Assembly (NCBI GenBank): GCA_905221605.1
Contig: CAJNDS010000946.1
Coordinates: 642,077 to 706,076 of the forward strand
Length of the DNA stretch: 64,000 bases
Source: Symbiodinium natans
Lineage: Eukaryota > Sar > Dinophyceae > Suessiales > Symbiodiniaceae
Direction of reading: 5' to 3'
In this document: piece by piece, positions 54,269 to 64,000 of the stretch
Layout: every line of letters starts with the position of its first letter
How positions within the stretch are numbered: position 1 is the first letter of the stretch
Notes under the pieces: model-generated
What the model was told of the DNA's origin: nothing
Seen by the model: only the letters and a program-made list of their open reading frames with translations
Databases searched by the model: none
Made by a program: the position numbers and the translations under genes

Positions 54269-54782
54269 TCCAGCTGAAGAACGTCATCATCCGTAGCCTG
54301 GAAGCCTCTTCGACACGTTTCCACCCAGGGAAGCTCTAGGGTTTAGGATCTAGTGTTTAGGGTAACTAGGACCCAGAGTCGGTTTTGTGGGCTTAGGGCC
54401 GTTTCAAGCGCCTATAACAATCCGGGGCCTGAAACACATTTCCTTATAAATTAGAACACACCCAAAAAGTAAAGAGTAACAATCCCTGGCTTGCTCATTA
54501 TAAGGAAGAATATCTGGGGGGTTCTTAAGCAAACAGTAGTTCTCCCGAAGCCCTGAACCCTAAATCCAAAACCCTAAACCCTAAATAGCATGGGGATCAT
54601 GAGTGGATGCGATTGGCAATCGATAAGACACCGGGCCCTTCTTAAGGCCTATATAGGCCCGTAACCTTAAACAACTATAGGGTTGAGGGTTTAGGGTTTA
54701 GGGCTTAGTTAGGCTCAAACCTTGAATGCCGAAGCCTCCAAAAGCCAGAGAAGCTCGACACCTCCGACGTCCCATCCCCTTA
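54269..54782 (+). CDS. Candidate 2-exon chain, unknown protein
   Basis: Exons 54269-54303 and 54751 to about 54782. The frame VQLKNVIIRSLE joins KLDTSDVPSP in phase through a GC donor. The intron start CTTCGACACGTTTCC closely resembles exon 2 (CTCGACACCTCCGACG). Charged helix-like sequence; unrecognised. Confidence 0.42.
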
Positions 54783-54839
54783 GGGTTTAGGGTTTAGGGG
54801 ACACGCCTGGGAGTTTGAATTCAGCGGCACCCCTTGTCT

Positions 54840-55005
54840 CAAGGGACGAAAGGAGGGACCCGTGTAAGGGACCTTAGGGGTTCTTTGGGGGTTATTTGGG
54901 GGGTACTTAGGTATATAGGCTTATATAGGGACTATACAAGGTACATCTAGGGACTATTTAGGGGAATAATATTAAGGGTCCCTACCAGGGTACCGTTGCC
55001 CTTGA
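54840..55005. mobile_element. MITE family 3, full length
   Basis: GAAAGGAGGGACCCGTGTAAG through GGGAATAATATTAAGGGTCC, with GTACTTAGGTATATAGGC inside. Confidence 0.7.
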
Positions 55006-55348
55006 TTCTTTTGAATATAGCTTCACTGACCACATTAACGAAAAGCCCTAAACCTGACAGCCTAAACCCCAAACACCCAAAACCCCTAAAACCCTAAACC
55101 CCAAACACCCTAAACACCCCCGAAAATCCTCAAACCCTAAACTTTCTAAACCCCGCAAACCCCAAGCCTTAAACCCTATGAAAAACGGTTCCCATTCTCA
55201 TGCCCAGGTGGCGGTGCAGGCCCCAAGCCCCCAAACGCATCATCCCAAAGGATTTGAGTTTAGGGTTGAGGAGTTTAGGAGTTTAGGGTTTAGGGTTTAG
55301 GGTTTACGGTGTAGGGCGATGCCCTATCCTCGCCTCCTTTCCCCTAAG

Positions 55349-57562
55349 ACTGGCGAGTGGCCGGCAAAGATGTACGGTCTCAGGGTCATGGCAAGCAAAG
55401 GCCCGAACCCCTGTAATGCTTTCTGATCTCTAAACCCTAAACCCGAAACCCTAAACCCTAACTGTATAGCCCTAAACCCTAAACCCTAAACCCTAAACCC
55501 TAAAACCCTAAAACCCTAAAACCCTAAACCCTAAACCCTGAACCTTAACCTATAGCCCCAAACCCTAGACCCGAATTCCCAGCTGCTTTTCCATGCCAGG
55601 CCTACGCTGGAAACGCGCAGCACGAACATGAGTCCCACGAGCAGACGAAGGAGCAGGTGGCTGCGGCAGGAAGAGGGGTCTGAGGAAATATGGGGGGCCC
55701 CCTGAACCGCAGAACCTGAAATCCGAACCCTAAACCCTAAACCCCAGCCCTAAACCCTAGCCCTAAACCCGAAACCCTAAACCCTAAACCCTGGGAGGCA
55801 GACGGGCCCAGATCTTTGGGGCACATGTGGGAGAGGCCCCTTTGCAGTCATGGCATCCCCTGGGCCCTGGGTGTTTGTATCTTAGGAGTTAGGCGGTTTA
55901 GGGTCTAGGGTTTAGGGTTTAGGGTTTAGGGTTTAGGGTTTAGGGTTTAGGGTTTGGGGCTTAGCATCTTGTTCGACTTGCTACCCCAAAACCCAAAACC
56001 CAACCCTAAACTCTAAACCCTAAACTTCCCAACCTTGCAAACAGGGCCAGGGTTAATGCCCTCAGCAAATTTCTTCCCGAGAAGCTGGAAGCCCCAGAAC
56101 TCGGGGGCCTTGGTGTTTTGGGTCTAAAGTTCTAGGGTTTTTGGGTTTAGGGCTTAGGGTTTAGGGTTTAGGGTTTCGGGTTTAGGGTTTAGGGTCTAGG
56201 GTTCTTGGGTTAGGTGCTTCAGGGTTCGGAGTGAAGCCCCTGCAATGTAACAGGCCGATGGCGTGTGCTTTGAAAAAGGGGGGGGGGGGGGGGCGGCACA
56301 CCCAAGCCCAAACCGTAAACCCTTAGCCCTCAACCCTAAAACCCTAAGATCTAATCTAAGACCCCAAGACTCTAAGACCCTGAGACCCTAGACCCTAAGA
56401 CCCTAAGACCCCAAGACCCCAAGACCCCAAGACCCCAAGACCCCAAGACCCCAAGACCCCAAGACCCCAAGACCCCAAGACCCCAAGACCCCAAGACCCC
56501 AAGACCCCAAGACCCCAAGACCCCAAGACCCCAAGACCCCAAGACCCCAAGACCCCAAGACCCTAGGACCCTAAGACCCTAAGACCCTAAACTCTAAGCC
56601 CTAAACCCCAAACCCGAAACCCTAAACCCTAAACCCTAAGCCCAAACACCCGCGCTCCCGAGGTAATGAAGGAGGTGCAAGCGTGACCCCGGCTGATTTG
56701 AGGTGTTCGGGGACAAGATTGAGGGTTCCCTAACCCTAAACCCTAAGCCCTCAAATTAGGTTGGGGGGGGGGGGGGGGGGGGCGGGGGCCTGGACTGGAA
56801 GCAGGGTTGGGCCTGTTGCTCTCGCCGCTTGAAACCCGAAACTTTTTGAGCACTGAAGCCCGAAAGACCCTCAAAAAGCCATGAAGCTCAAACCCTCCAA
56901 TCACCTAAATAAAGGTTCTTAACCCTCAACCCAAAAACCCTGAAGTTCAAACCTCTAAAGAATCACCCAAATAAAGAACCCTAAACCCTTTAACCCTAGA
57001 CCCCTTTGGCAGACGTAGATCTCTCACCTTTCGTGGGCAGGTGGCACCTGTACCCTAAACCCTAAACCCCTAAACCCTAAACCCTAAACCCGAAACCCTA
57101 AACCCTAAACCCTAAACCCTGAACCCTAAACCCCTAAAGAGACTTTTGGCGCCTAGAGAGCTCTGCTTCGGCCTTCACTGGGCTTTGGAGTACTACACTT
57201 TAATACTTTTTTGGTTCTGGGTTCCTATTATTGCTACTTATTACCTAAAAAATATATACCTTTTTTTTTTCAGGGTCTACTCCAAAGCTAAGTTCAAGTC
57301 GTAACACAACTTGCAGAATCATGCAATGCAGGCCCTGCAAGGAGAAGCTGGGTTTAGGGTTTAGGGTTCGGGGGTTCGGGGTTTAGGGTTTAGGGTTTAG
57401 GGTTCAGGATTTAGGGTTTAGGGTTTAGGGTTTAGGGCTAGAGTGTAAGGTTTCGGGTTTCGGTTGCCGGCCTCGAGGGTTGAAGGCTTGGCCCAATGCC
57501 AGGCATGAGCAGAAGCGCGTTGACGCTGCCATCCTCCTCCAGTGGCCTCTCGGTGCTGGTCT
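55349..57562 (+). CDS. Candidate exon chain, unknown protein
   Basis: Exon 55349 to about 55384 (TGEWPAKMYGLR, GT donor) joins 55600-55677 in phase (AYAGNAQHEHESHEQTKEQV). The tail of the latter resembles the island at 57503-57562 (HEQKRVDAAILLQWPLGAGL), which is probably the next exon. Open islands at 56045-56112 (ARVNALSKFLPEKLEAPELG) and 56253-56278 lie between and may be exons or chance. Confidence 0.38.
56400..56562. repeat. Octamer array (AAGACCCC)n, about 20 copies
   Basis: A near-perfect 8-bp array bordered by AAGACCCT units, another diverged telomere-like repeat that has expanded locally. Confidence 0.95.
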
Positions 57563-57769
57563 AAACCCTAAACCCTAAACCCTAAACCCTAAACCCTAAA
57601 CCCTAAACCCTAAACCCTAAACCCTAAACCCTAAAACCTAAAACCCTAAACCCTTGAACCCTGAGGCCCCAAGCCTGAGGCCCTCCATCCTAGTTTTAGG
57701 GTTTGAGGTTCAGGGTTCAGGGTTTAGGGTTTAGGGTTTCGGGTTTGGGGTTTAGGGTTAAGGGCTCAG

Positions 57770-57903
57770 CTGAGGATGATCCGCAAGAAGCTCCGAGCGC
57801 GAGCCGAGCGCTGCTCGGCAGAATGCTGGGCATAAACGAAGTGCAGGGCCGGCTGTGGTTGAGATTGGCCCAGTTGGGGAATTCGGTGCCCTCCATAATC
57901 TGA
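57770..57903 (+). CDS. Candidate exon, unknown protein
   Basis: After GGGCTCAG this is the only open frame: EDDPQEAPSASRALLGRMLG, then INEVQGRLWLRLAQLGNSVP and a TGA. Its tail resembles the start of the island at 58016, suggesting a donor near 57888. Protein-like, 45 codons. Confidence 0.42.
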
Positions 57904-58015
57904 TTTTCATGCGAATTCCAAGTCCAACTCGAACTCTTTCATTATAGCATGTTGTATTATGTTGCCGTAAACCCTAAACCTCAAATCCTCAACCCAAAGG
58001 GTTTTGGGCTTACAA

Positions 58016-58128
58016 GGTGTCTTCCTTGCTGCCGTAGTTCTTCGCCGTGCTCGTGGCCTTGTTGGCACCCGTCGCCGTATTTGCCACCGCAATCGTAGCC
58101 GTGCTACCGAAGGCCAAAGCCTATGAAT
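58016..58128 (+). CDS. Candidate exon, frame ambiguous
   Basis: One frame from 58038 is very hydrophobic (FFAVLVALLAPVAVFATAIV), like a membrane helix. Another from 58016 is Arg-rich and keeps phase with the island at 58223 (RVKECQKQQKARVM). Which is translated cannot be told. Confidence 0.33.
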
Positions 58129-58317
58129 TAGGGTTTAGGGTTTAGGGTTTAAGGTTTCCATACTCAAATCCATTGCACGGAAGTAGGGACTTCTATCAGT
58201 TCACAGGCTTTGTGTTCCTCAGGTAGAGTGAAGGAATGCCAAAAGCAGCAGAAGGCCCGAGTGATGGCCTGAAGCCTCCAAACCTGACACCTTCCAGTGC
58301 TCAGTTCTTGGGTTGCA

Positions 58318-58394
58318 AGGAATGCAGCCGTACTACGACTTCTCAAAAGCGCGCGGCTCAAGGGTATCGGACATTGAATGAAGCTGTCTTTGCT
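58318..58394 (+). CDS. Candidate exon, frame ambiguous
   Basis: After GGTTGCAAG two frames are open: MQPYYDFSKARGSRVSDIE to a TGA, or ECSRTTTSQKRAAQGYRTLN onward. Confidence 0.3.
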
Positions 58395-58739
58395 GCTGGT
58401 AGCCCCCCGAAACGCCCTAAACCCTCGACCCTGAATCCCAAACCCTACAAGCTCCCAAAAAAGCCCGCCCCAGCTGGAACAATGGTCCGCTTTGCTCGCA
58501 CGTACATGTGAGGACCCAGGGAGGAACTCAAGAAGCCCCCAAAGCCCTGAAGGCTTAAGGTCCTAAACCCCTCCTGGCCTTCATCTAGGCATGTGCCCAC
58601 CGAGCAAAGAGTTACTTTCGCACGCAGAAGCCTTAAACCCTAAACAATCAACCCAAAGCCCTGCAAATCCAGGGCTGGGAATAGGCGTAGACATGGGGCG
58701 TGTTTATCTCCAGCGGTGAACACGAATGCACGTTTTTGA

Positions 58740-58852
58740 CAACTAGCAATTTGCTGAAGAACCTCCCTAAAAGTAAAAGTCTTCTTCCACGTAAGGGAAG
58801 TATAAGGGTTTTTTATCTTTCGCTTTTTGGGGTTCTTTAACAAGCAGTAGAC
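58740..58852. mobile_element. MITE family 6 copy
   Basis: TTGCTGAAGAACCTCCCTAAA at the left and TTTGGGGTTCTTTAACAAGC at the right. AT-richer core. Confidence 0.6.
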
Positions 58853-59173
58853 GACTGGCTAAAGCCCTCAGCCCTTAGGCCTTTGATTTCCCAACCCCGA
58901 GTCTTGGTCGTTTGGTTGTTTGTTCAGCTTTCCGAGGTTATTGGCTTCCCTAAGTTGTAAGACAGTCCCAGCATGCCCTGAAGCCCTGACTGATCAAAAA
59001 CCCCTAAACCTCGAAAACCCATACATCCCAGGACAATTAAAACCCCATAAAGCCCTTGAAGCCCCAATAGAGCCCCAGAACCCCCAACCCAAGCAACCCT
59101 AAACCCTAAACCCTAAACCCTAAACCCTAAACCCTAAACCCTAAACCCTAAAACCTAAATCCTGAGTCCAAAG

Positions 59174-62100
59174 GATGAGCAGGTGCAGCAGAAGGTGCGG
59201 CAGAGGACTCTGGCCGACCCTGGGATTGCACGGAGGGCTCTTAAGTGACCCTTAGCGGGGGGGGGTTTAGGGTTTAGGGTTTAGGGTTTAGGGTTTAGGG
59301 TTTAGGGGGGGGGGGGGGCGGGGGTAGGGGGGTTCAAGTTTAGGGTTTAGGGATCTGGCGCCCCCTAAACCCTAAACATCCCTAAACCCTAAACCCTAAA
59401 CCCTTAACTCTAAACCCTAAACCCTAAGCAAAAGGGAGGTTTGGGGTGTTTGAGGTTTGGTTTTGGGTGTAGGGGTTTAGGGGTTTAGGGTTTAGGGTTT
59501 GAGGGTTTAGGTGGTTTCGGGCTACTAGGGGACCTTGGAGGGAAACGGGCTTGAGGGCCCAGGGCTTCTCATCCTGGAGTACTTGGAGGTTCAGGGCACT
59601 TGTTATCCGAATAGGGTTTAGGGTTTAGGGTTGAGGGTTTAGGGTTTAGGGTTTAGGGTTTACGGCTTAGGGTTTAGGGTTCAGGCCCAGTACTAACTGT
59701 TACTTATCACCCAAAGATAGCCATACTAGGGCACTTAAGGGGCCTATAAGTGAGTTTTTAGTACAGTTCTAATTGGTTAATAAGTACCACGAACCTCCAA
59801 GTAGGGTTTGTGGGGCCTAGCGGGCTTGACAGGGTTTGGGTTGATAGAGTTTAAAGCTTATGGGGTTTGTAGTGCCTTTGTATAGTCTTGGGGTTTAGTG
59901 GTTTAGGGGTTTTGGGGTGTAGGGTTGGTTCAGGCGTTTCTTTAGGGTTTGGATGTTGAGGTTCCGGGCTTAATTTGGGTCTTTGGGTTTTGCAGGGTGC
60001 GGAACCCTTGTTTTTTTTTTTTTGTTTTTCATTTTTGGGCGGGGGGGGGGGGGGGGGGGGGCGGGGGAGTTGCTAGGAAGCCCGTAGGTTCCCTTTTTGA
60101 CCCTTGCAGGGTTCCTTTTATTGGGCTTGGGGAAGCGGGGCCCTCAAGCCCAAGCCCCTAACCCCCCCCAACGTGACGTGCCTAGATGCCAAGCTGACTG
60201 AATAACCCTAAACCCTAAACCCCCAACCCTAAACCCTAAACCCTAAACCCTAAACCCTAAACCCTAAGGGCTCGAGCCAGAACCATTGCGCTAAGGTGTG
60301 GATTGCGGCCTTCTACAGCATGCGGAGGACCTGGGGTCGGACGGGTTCAGGCGTTGAGAGGTCAGGGTGTGGCTGGACTCAAACGGGCTGCTAGGGTTTA
60401 GGGTTTAGGGTTTAGGGTTTAGGGTTTAGGGTTTAGGGTTTAGGGTTTAGGGTTTAGGGTTTAGGGTTTAGGGTTCAGGGTTTAGGGTTTAGGGTTTAGG
60501 GTTTAGGGTTTAGGGGAGCCGCCCTACTTGGAGGTTCATGGGCAGTTTTAGGTAGGGTTACACGTATGGTACTTCTATTTACAACCCCATGTGGGGTACT
60601 AACCCTGCTGCGCACCACGACTGAAAGCAGACCCGAAGTGCGGATCTCGAAATCCTGAAGCCCTAAGCCCTGATCCCTGAAGGACTCCGAAGCCTCAGCA
60701 CCCCAGAATCCCGGAAGCCCGAAGCCCTAACCCTGAGGAACCAACACCCCGCACTTTATCAAGCCTAAGAACGCTCAACCCTGAACCCTAAACCCTAAAC
60801 CCTAAACCCTAAACCCTAAACCCTAAACCCTAAACCCTAAACCCTACGTGGCCCCGAAGGTCCCTTGTAAGGGTCCCTTCTTTAGTCCCTTGACTATAAG
60901 CCCTATATGAGAGAGAGGGCGTTTCTATTCCTGTGATTGATGGGTGTGTATAGGGTTCCTTCTTAATTTTAAGCTTCGTCTTGGTGAGGGTTTATGTTCC
61001 TTTTGGGGATACTAACAAACCCAGCCCTAAACCCTAAACCCCAAGCCCTAAACCCTAAACCTAAACCTTGAACTCGTGAAAGGCTGCAAGAGAAGCTGGA
61101 CGAAGCTGCCGGGGCACCTGTCAGTTGGGGGGTATTCCCTCGTTGCTTCGGGCTGGGTTGAGGGTTTGAAGGGTTTAGGGTTTAGGGTTCAGGTTTTAGG
61201 GTTTAGGGTTTAGGGTTTGGGTTTGGGCTTTGAGGGTTTAGGATTTGAGGGTGTTGGGTTTGGGGCTTTTAGGGTTGCGGTTTCAAGTCGGCCGAAAGGA
61301 TTGAGATTTTCTATGGGCCCAGACCGGTGCAGCGCAAAGGCCCGCAATCCCTGAAAGCCCAAACCCTCATGCCCTACAAGCCTATAAGCCCTGAGTTTAA
61401 AAAGCCCAAAACCCCCAAATCTTCTCAACACCATAAACCCTAACCCTAAACCCGAAACCCTGATGGAGCCCGGGCGCCGCTCGAGCCCTTAGGGTTTGGG
61501 GTTTAGGGTTTAGGGTTTAGGGTTTAGGGTTGGAGCACCTTTCGGTTTGGTGTGCACAGCTTGATTGGGTTTAGGGTGTCGTGTTTCGGGCTTAGGCGTT
61601 GATGGTATGTTACCCCAAAGCCCCGAAACGCCCTATAAACCCTATAAGCCGAACCCTAGAAACCCGAGAAACCCTTTGAACCCTCTAGATATTGGGAGTT
61701 TACGAAAACAAGGCACCCCCTATCATAGACCCCAAGTAGGATCCCCTTAGAATATGGACCCCCAAACAAGGTACCCTAGTTGCGGAACCCCTGCAAAGCC
61801 TTCACCCACCCCAACGCACCTAAACCATAAAGACCCTAAACCCTAAACCCTAAACCCTAAACCCTAAACCCTAAACCCTAAACCCCTGGATCCCTTCACA
61901 AAAAAGGACCTCAAGGAGAAGCGCATGCAGAAGTATTTCGAAGCGAAGCTCGGGCAGCGATTGATGAACTTCCACTGCTGCACTTCATAGGATTTCAATG
62001 CAAAGGGGGTTTAGGGTTTAGGGTCTAGGGTTTAGGGTTTAGGGTTTAGGGTTTAGGGTGCCTGAAACGGTTGCTGAACTTTTCCTTTAACCTCTCAAAA

Positions 62101-63248
62101 CTGAAGAAGCCCCAGACCCCCAACCCGAAACCCTAATCCGACTAGGGCCTGAGTGCCCGTTTTTTCGGCTTTACGTTCCCTTCTCTTCTAAGCCCCTTAC
62201 CCTAAATCCTAAACCCTAAACCCTAAACCCTAAACCCTAAACCCTAAACCCTAAACCCTAAACCCTAAACCCTAAACCCTAAACCTTGTTTGTCCCAGGT
62301 TACTCTTGGGTCTAACTATTCGGGTGGCTGGGGGCCTGCGTTTGGGTTTAGGGGAAAGTGATGCTGCCAAGCCCTGAAAGGATCCGCAGGGCATCTTCAG
62401 GGTTTAGGGTTTAGGGTTTAGGGTTTAGAACCTTCAAACCACACCACGGCACCCTCAACCCTGCCGCCAAAAAACCGCTCCCCGAAATGCCTGGCCCCCA
62501 GCACTTGTGTGTTTAGAGTTTAGGGTTTAGGGTTTAGGGTTTAGGGTTTAGGGTTTAGCTTTAGGCGGGGCAGGGGGGAAGTCGCCTCGAAACCCTCAAC
62601 CCCAAAGCCTTCTGAATCCCGAACCTGCATCTTGGCGTCTCGAAGCGAGGATGGACAAGTATGGCCCCGGCCTTAGCTGTGGCTGGGAGGAAGGGGGGGG
62701 GGAGGGTGGGGGAGGGTTTGGGGTGGGGGTAGGGTTCAGCATTTTAGGGTTTAGGGTTTAGGGTTTAGGTTTAGGGTTTAGGGTTTAGGGTTTAGGGTTT
62801 AGGGTTTAGGGTTTAGGGTTTAGCTATCCCCCCGACAAGCGGGTGAGGTTTTAGGGTTCCCAGAACTTCGAAAGAAGGTTCCGAGTCTAAACAAAAAGTC
62901 AGCCAAGTCTCGGATGACAGTAGGGCTTAGTGTATATACAGGGTTTAGAAGATTATTCCGAAGCTCGACCCTAGGAAAGCACAAGAATGCGACAGCCCAG
63001 GCATGTGCCTCCGGCCCCTTAACCCGTCTGAAGTTACTTCGACCTTTGCAGATGCAGGTCATGTCCTGCTTGTTCAGAATGCTGTACCCTCGCCTGGCCC
63101 TAGAACCCCCTAAAGCCCTGGACCCTAATCGCCTTGAGCCCCTCAAACCCTAGCAGCCCCAGACCTGAGAACTCCCTGCAGCCCCTGACCCAGAGCCGCC
63201 TCCGCCGCCGCCACCGCTTGAGCCTCCGCCGTCGCCGGAGGCGCTTTT
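59174..63248 (+). CDS. Unknown multi-exon gene, 8-9 inferred exons
   Basis: Exons are 59174-59215, 60296-60360, 61083-61113, 61288-61339, 61907-61990, 62359-62380, 62650-62669, 63058-63080 and possibly 63182-63248. Frame holds at every join. Donors are GA, GT, GC, GC, GA, GA, GC and GC; acceptors AG. Each intron start resembles the next exon start, for example GGATTGCACGGAGGG against GGATTGCGGCC. Readings include DEQVQQKVRQRTLAVWIAAF, RTWGRTGSGVERLQEKLDEA, SAERIEIFYGPRPVQRKG, EVFRSEARAAIDELPLLHFI and DKYGPGHVLLVQN. The tail exon is Arg- or Pro-rich depending on frame. I recognise no domain. The 5' end lies further upstream (candidate at 58589). Confidence 0.52.
59693..59803. mobile_element. 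MITE family 7 copy
   Basis: GTACTAACTGTTACTTATCA at the left and GTTAATAAGTACCACG at the right, ending CGAACCTCCAAGTAGG. Confidence 0.6.
60110..60205 (+). CDS. Open island inside an intron of the 59-63 kb gene
   Basis: After ACCCTTGCAG the frame reads GSFYWAWGSGALKPKPLTPP, then NVTCLDAKLTE and TAA. Protein-like, but it falls between the inferred exons at 59215 and 60296, so it may be an alternative terminal exon or chance. Confidence 0.28.
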   Translation, partial: GSFYWAWGSGALKPKPLTPPNVTCLDAKLTE

Positions 63249-63479
63249 GGGGTTTGGGGAGCTTAAGGGCTTGTGTTTTTCTGGTGCGTGGGATTTGGGG
63301 GGTTCGGGGTTGTGGAGCTTTAGGGTCTGGAGCTTTAAGGGCTGTAGGGTGTTTGGGACTTGGGACTTAGAGGCATCCTTGAACCTAAACCATATAAACC
63401 CTAAAACCGAATCCCTTGAACCCTGAGTCCTTAACCCGTCCCCGAGGCTCCCGAGTTCTTCGTGATAGCGCCCCCTGTA

Positions 63480-63890
63480 TCCAGACGTGATGCGCCCGAG
63501 TGGGCCTGCTGATGCCGATGATACGCCGGCTTTGGGGCCAGCCGCAGCTGACGCTGATGATGCGCCCGGGGCCTGCTGATGCTGATAATGCTCCGGCTTT
63601 GGGCCCAGCTGACGCTCATGACACGCCCGGGTGGGGATGCTGATGCTCAGGACGTGCCGGCTTTGGGGCCAGCTGACGCACATGAAGCGCCCGAGCGGGT
63701 CTGCTAATGCTGATGATACGCCGGCTTTGGGGCCAGCTGACGCTCAATGACGCGCCCGGGTGCGGTGGGCCTGCTGATGCTGATGATGCGCCGGATTTGG
63801 GGCCAGCTTACGCTCGTGATGCGCCCGGGTGGGCCCTCATGATGCTCCGGATTTGGGCCAGCTGACGCTCATGCTGCGTCTCGGTGGGCC
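63480..63890. repeat. Satellite of about 64 bp, related to the 147-bp satellite
   Basis: Six or seven diverged units, each with GCTGATGATACGCCGGCTTT or a variant and CAGCTGACGCTCATGA, at spacings of 59-69 bp. It shares the GATGCTCATGATGC and GGCTTTGGGG motifs with the array at 27.2-29.9 kb. Confidence 0.9.
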
Positions 63891-64000
63891 TGCGTTGAAG
63901 TTGCGTCAGGTTCAAATCTGTAGCGTTTAGTCTCATGGAAGCGTATACTAGTGGACATGGCCGATCGGAAGATCACAGAACCGCCCTAGGGTCTAGGAAC

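Larger units (their letters stand above)
165..62820. repeat. Interstitial telomere-like arrays, both polarities, dispersed
   Basis: Runs of 3-18 copies of TTTAGGG or CCCTAAA recur every few hundred bases. Clear G-type runs lie near 8519-8602, 15757-15830, 20875-20933, 33838-33955, 37518-37602, 48727-48850, 53422-53506 and 60394-60512. Clear C-type runs lie near 405-490, 9832-9900, 14207-14270, 17762-17848, 21064-21190, 36395-36485, 53172-53302, 57565-57635 and 62210-62285. Degenerate versions (GGGTTCA, GGGCTTA, CCCCAAA, CCCGAAA) fill much of the rest. In the best-supported genes these arrays are intronic, with G-type after an exon and C-type before the next. Either polarity puts a stop codon in every frame within seven codons, so open frames end wherever they meet an array. 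Confidence 0.95.

Noticed and set aside
57903-58361. Minus-strand Arg-rich frames (MRWQIRRRVPTRPRAR...)
   Set aside because: They shadow the + strand island at 58016-58128, which fits the exon pattern better.
1-64000. tRNA, rRNA, 5S, spliced-leader RNA genes and CRISPR arrays
   Set aside because: Looked for by eye and not found. The tandem repeats lack unique spacers, so they are not CRISPR.

Overview
The window looks like nuclear DNA from a dinoflagellate, or a close alveolate relative, near a chromosome end. It opens with a (CCCTAAA)n array, which is a plant/alveolate-type telomere. Both CCCTAAA and TTTAGGG arrays of about 20-130 bp then recur every few hundred bases across all 64 kb. The best-supported genes have AG acceptors but mostly GC, GA or GT donors, a pattern known from dinoflagellates. 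There is one 5'-truncated non-LTR retroelement, many short hairpin (MITE-like) elements, and long tandem satellites. No bacterial-style gene is present.

The main result is a gene architecture. Protein-coding exons here are 10-90 nt islands, and the introns between them are built from telomere-like arrays. An exon typically follows a C-strand array (CCCTAAA) and is followed by a G-strand array (TTTAGGG). I could chain islands on the + strand into multi-exon genes. The strongest are two paralogous four-EF-hand protein genes, at about 4.86-15.94 kb (EF-A) and 19.96-24.96 kb (EF-B). Their reading frames are restored across 18 inferred introns. Chains of lower certainty are an unknown gene at 31.0-40.9 kb, a possible divergent EF-hand gene at 47.1-49.0 kb, an unknown gene at 59.2-63.2 kb, and short chains at 52-57.5 kb. 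At most junctions the first 15-35 nt of the intron is a decayed copy of the start of the next exon, so the introns appear to sit between long flanking duplications.

Layout. 0-4.8 kb: telomere and candidate exons. 4.9-15.9 kb: EF-A, with an antisense LINE-like element (11.2-13.9 kb) in one intron. 16-25 kb: candidate upstream exons, then EF-B. 25.9-27 kb: candidate exons. 27.2-29.9 kb: 147-bp satellite. 31-41 kb: unknown gene, with further candidate exons to 46.7 kb. 47.1-51.2 kb: EF-like gene and two long open exons. 49.76-50.25 kb: 9-bp array. 52-58.5 kb: candidate exon chains and an 8-bp array. 59-63.3 kb: unknown gene. 63.5-63.9 kb: a second satellite related to the first.

Limits. All splice sites are read by eye from DNA. 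Short GC-balanced islands are often open in two frames by chance. Outside EF-A and EF-B the exon calls are therefore hypotheses, and no transcript evidence is available here.
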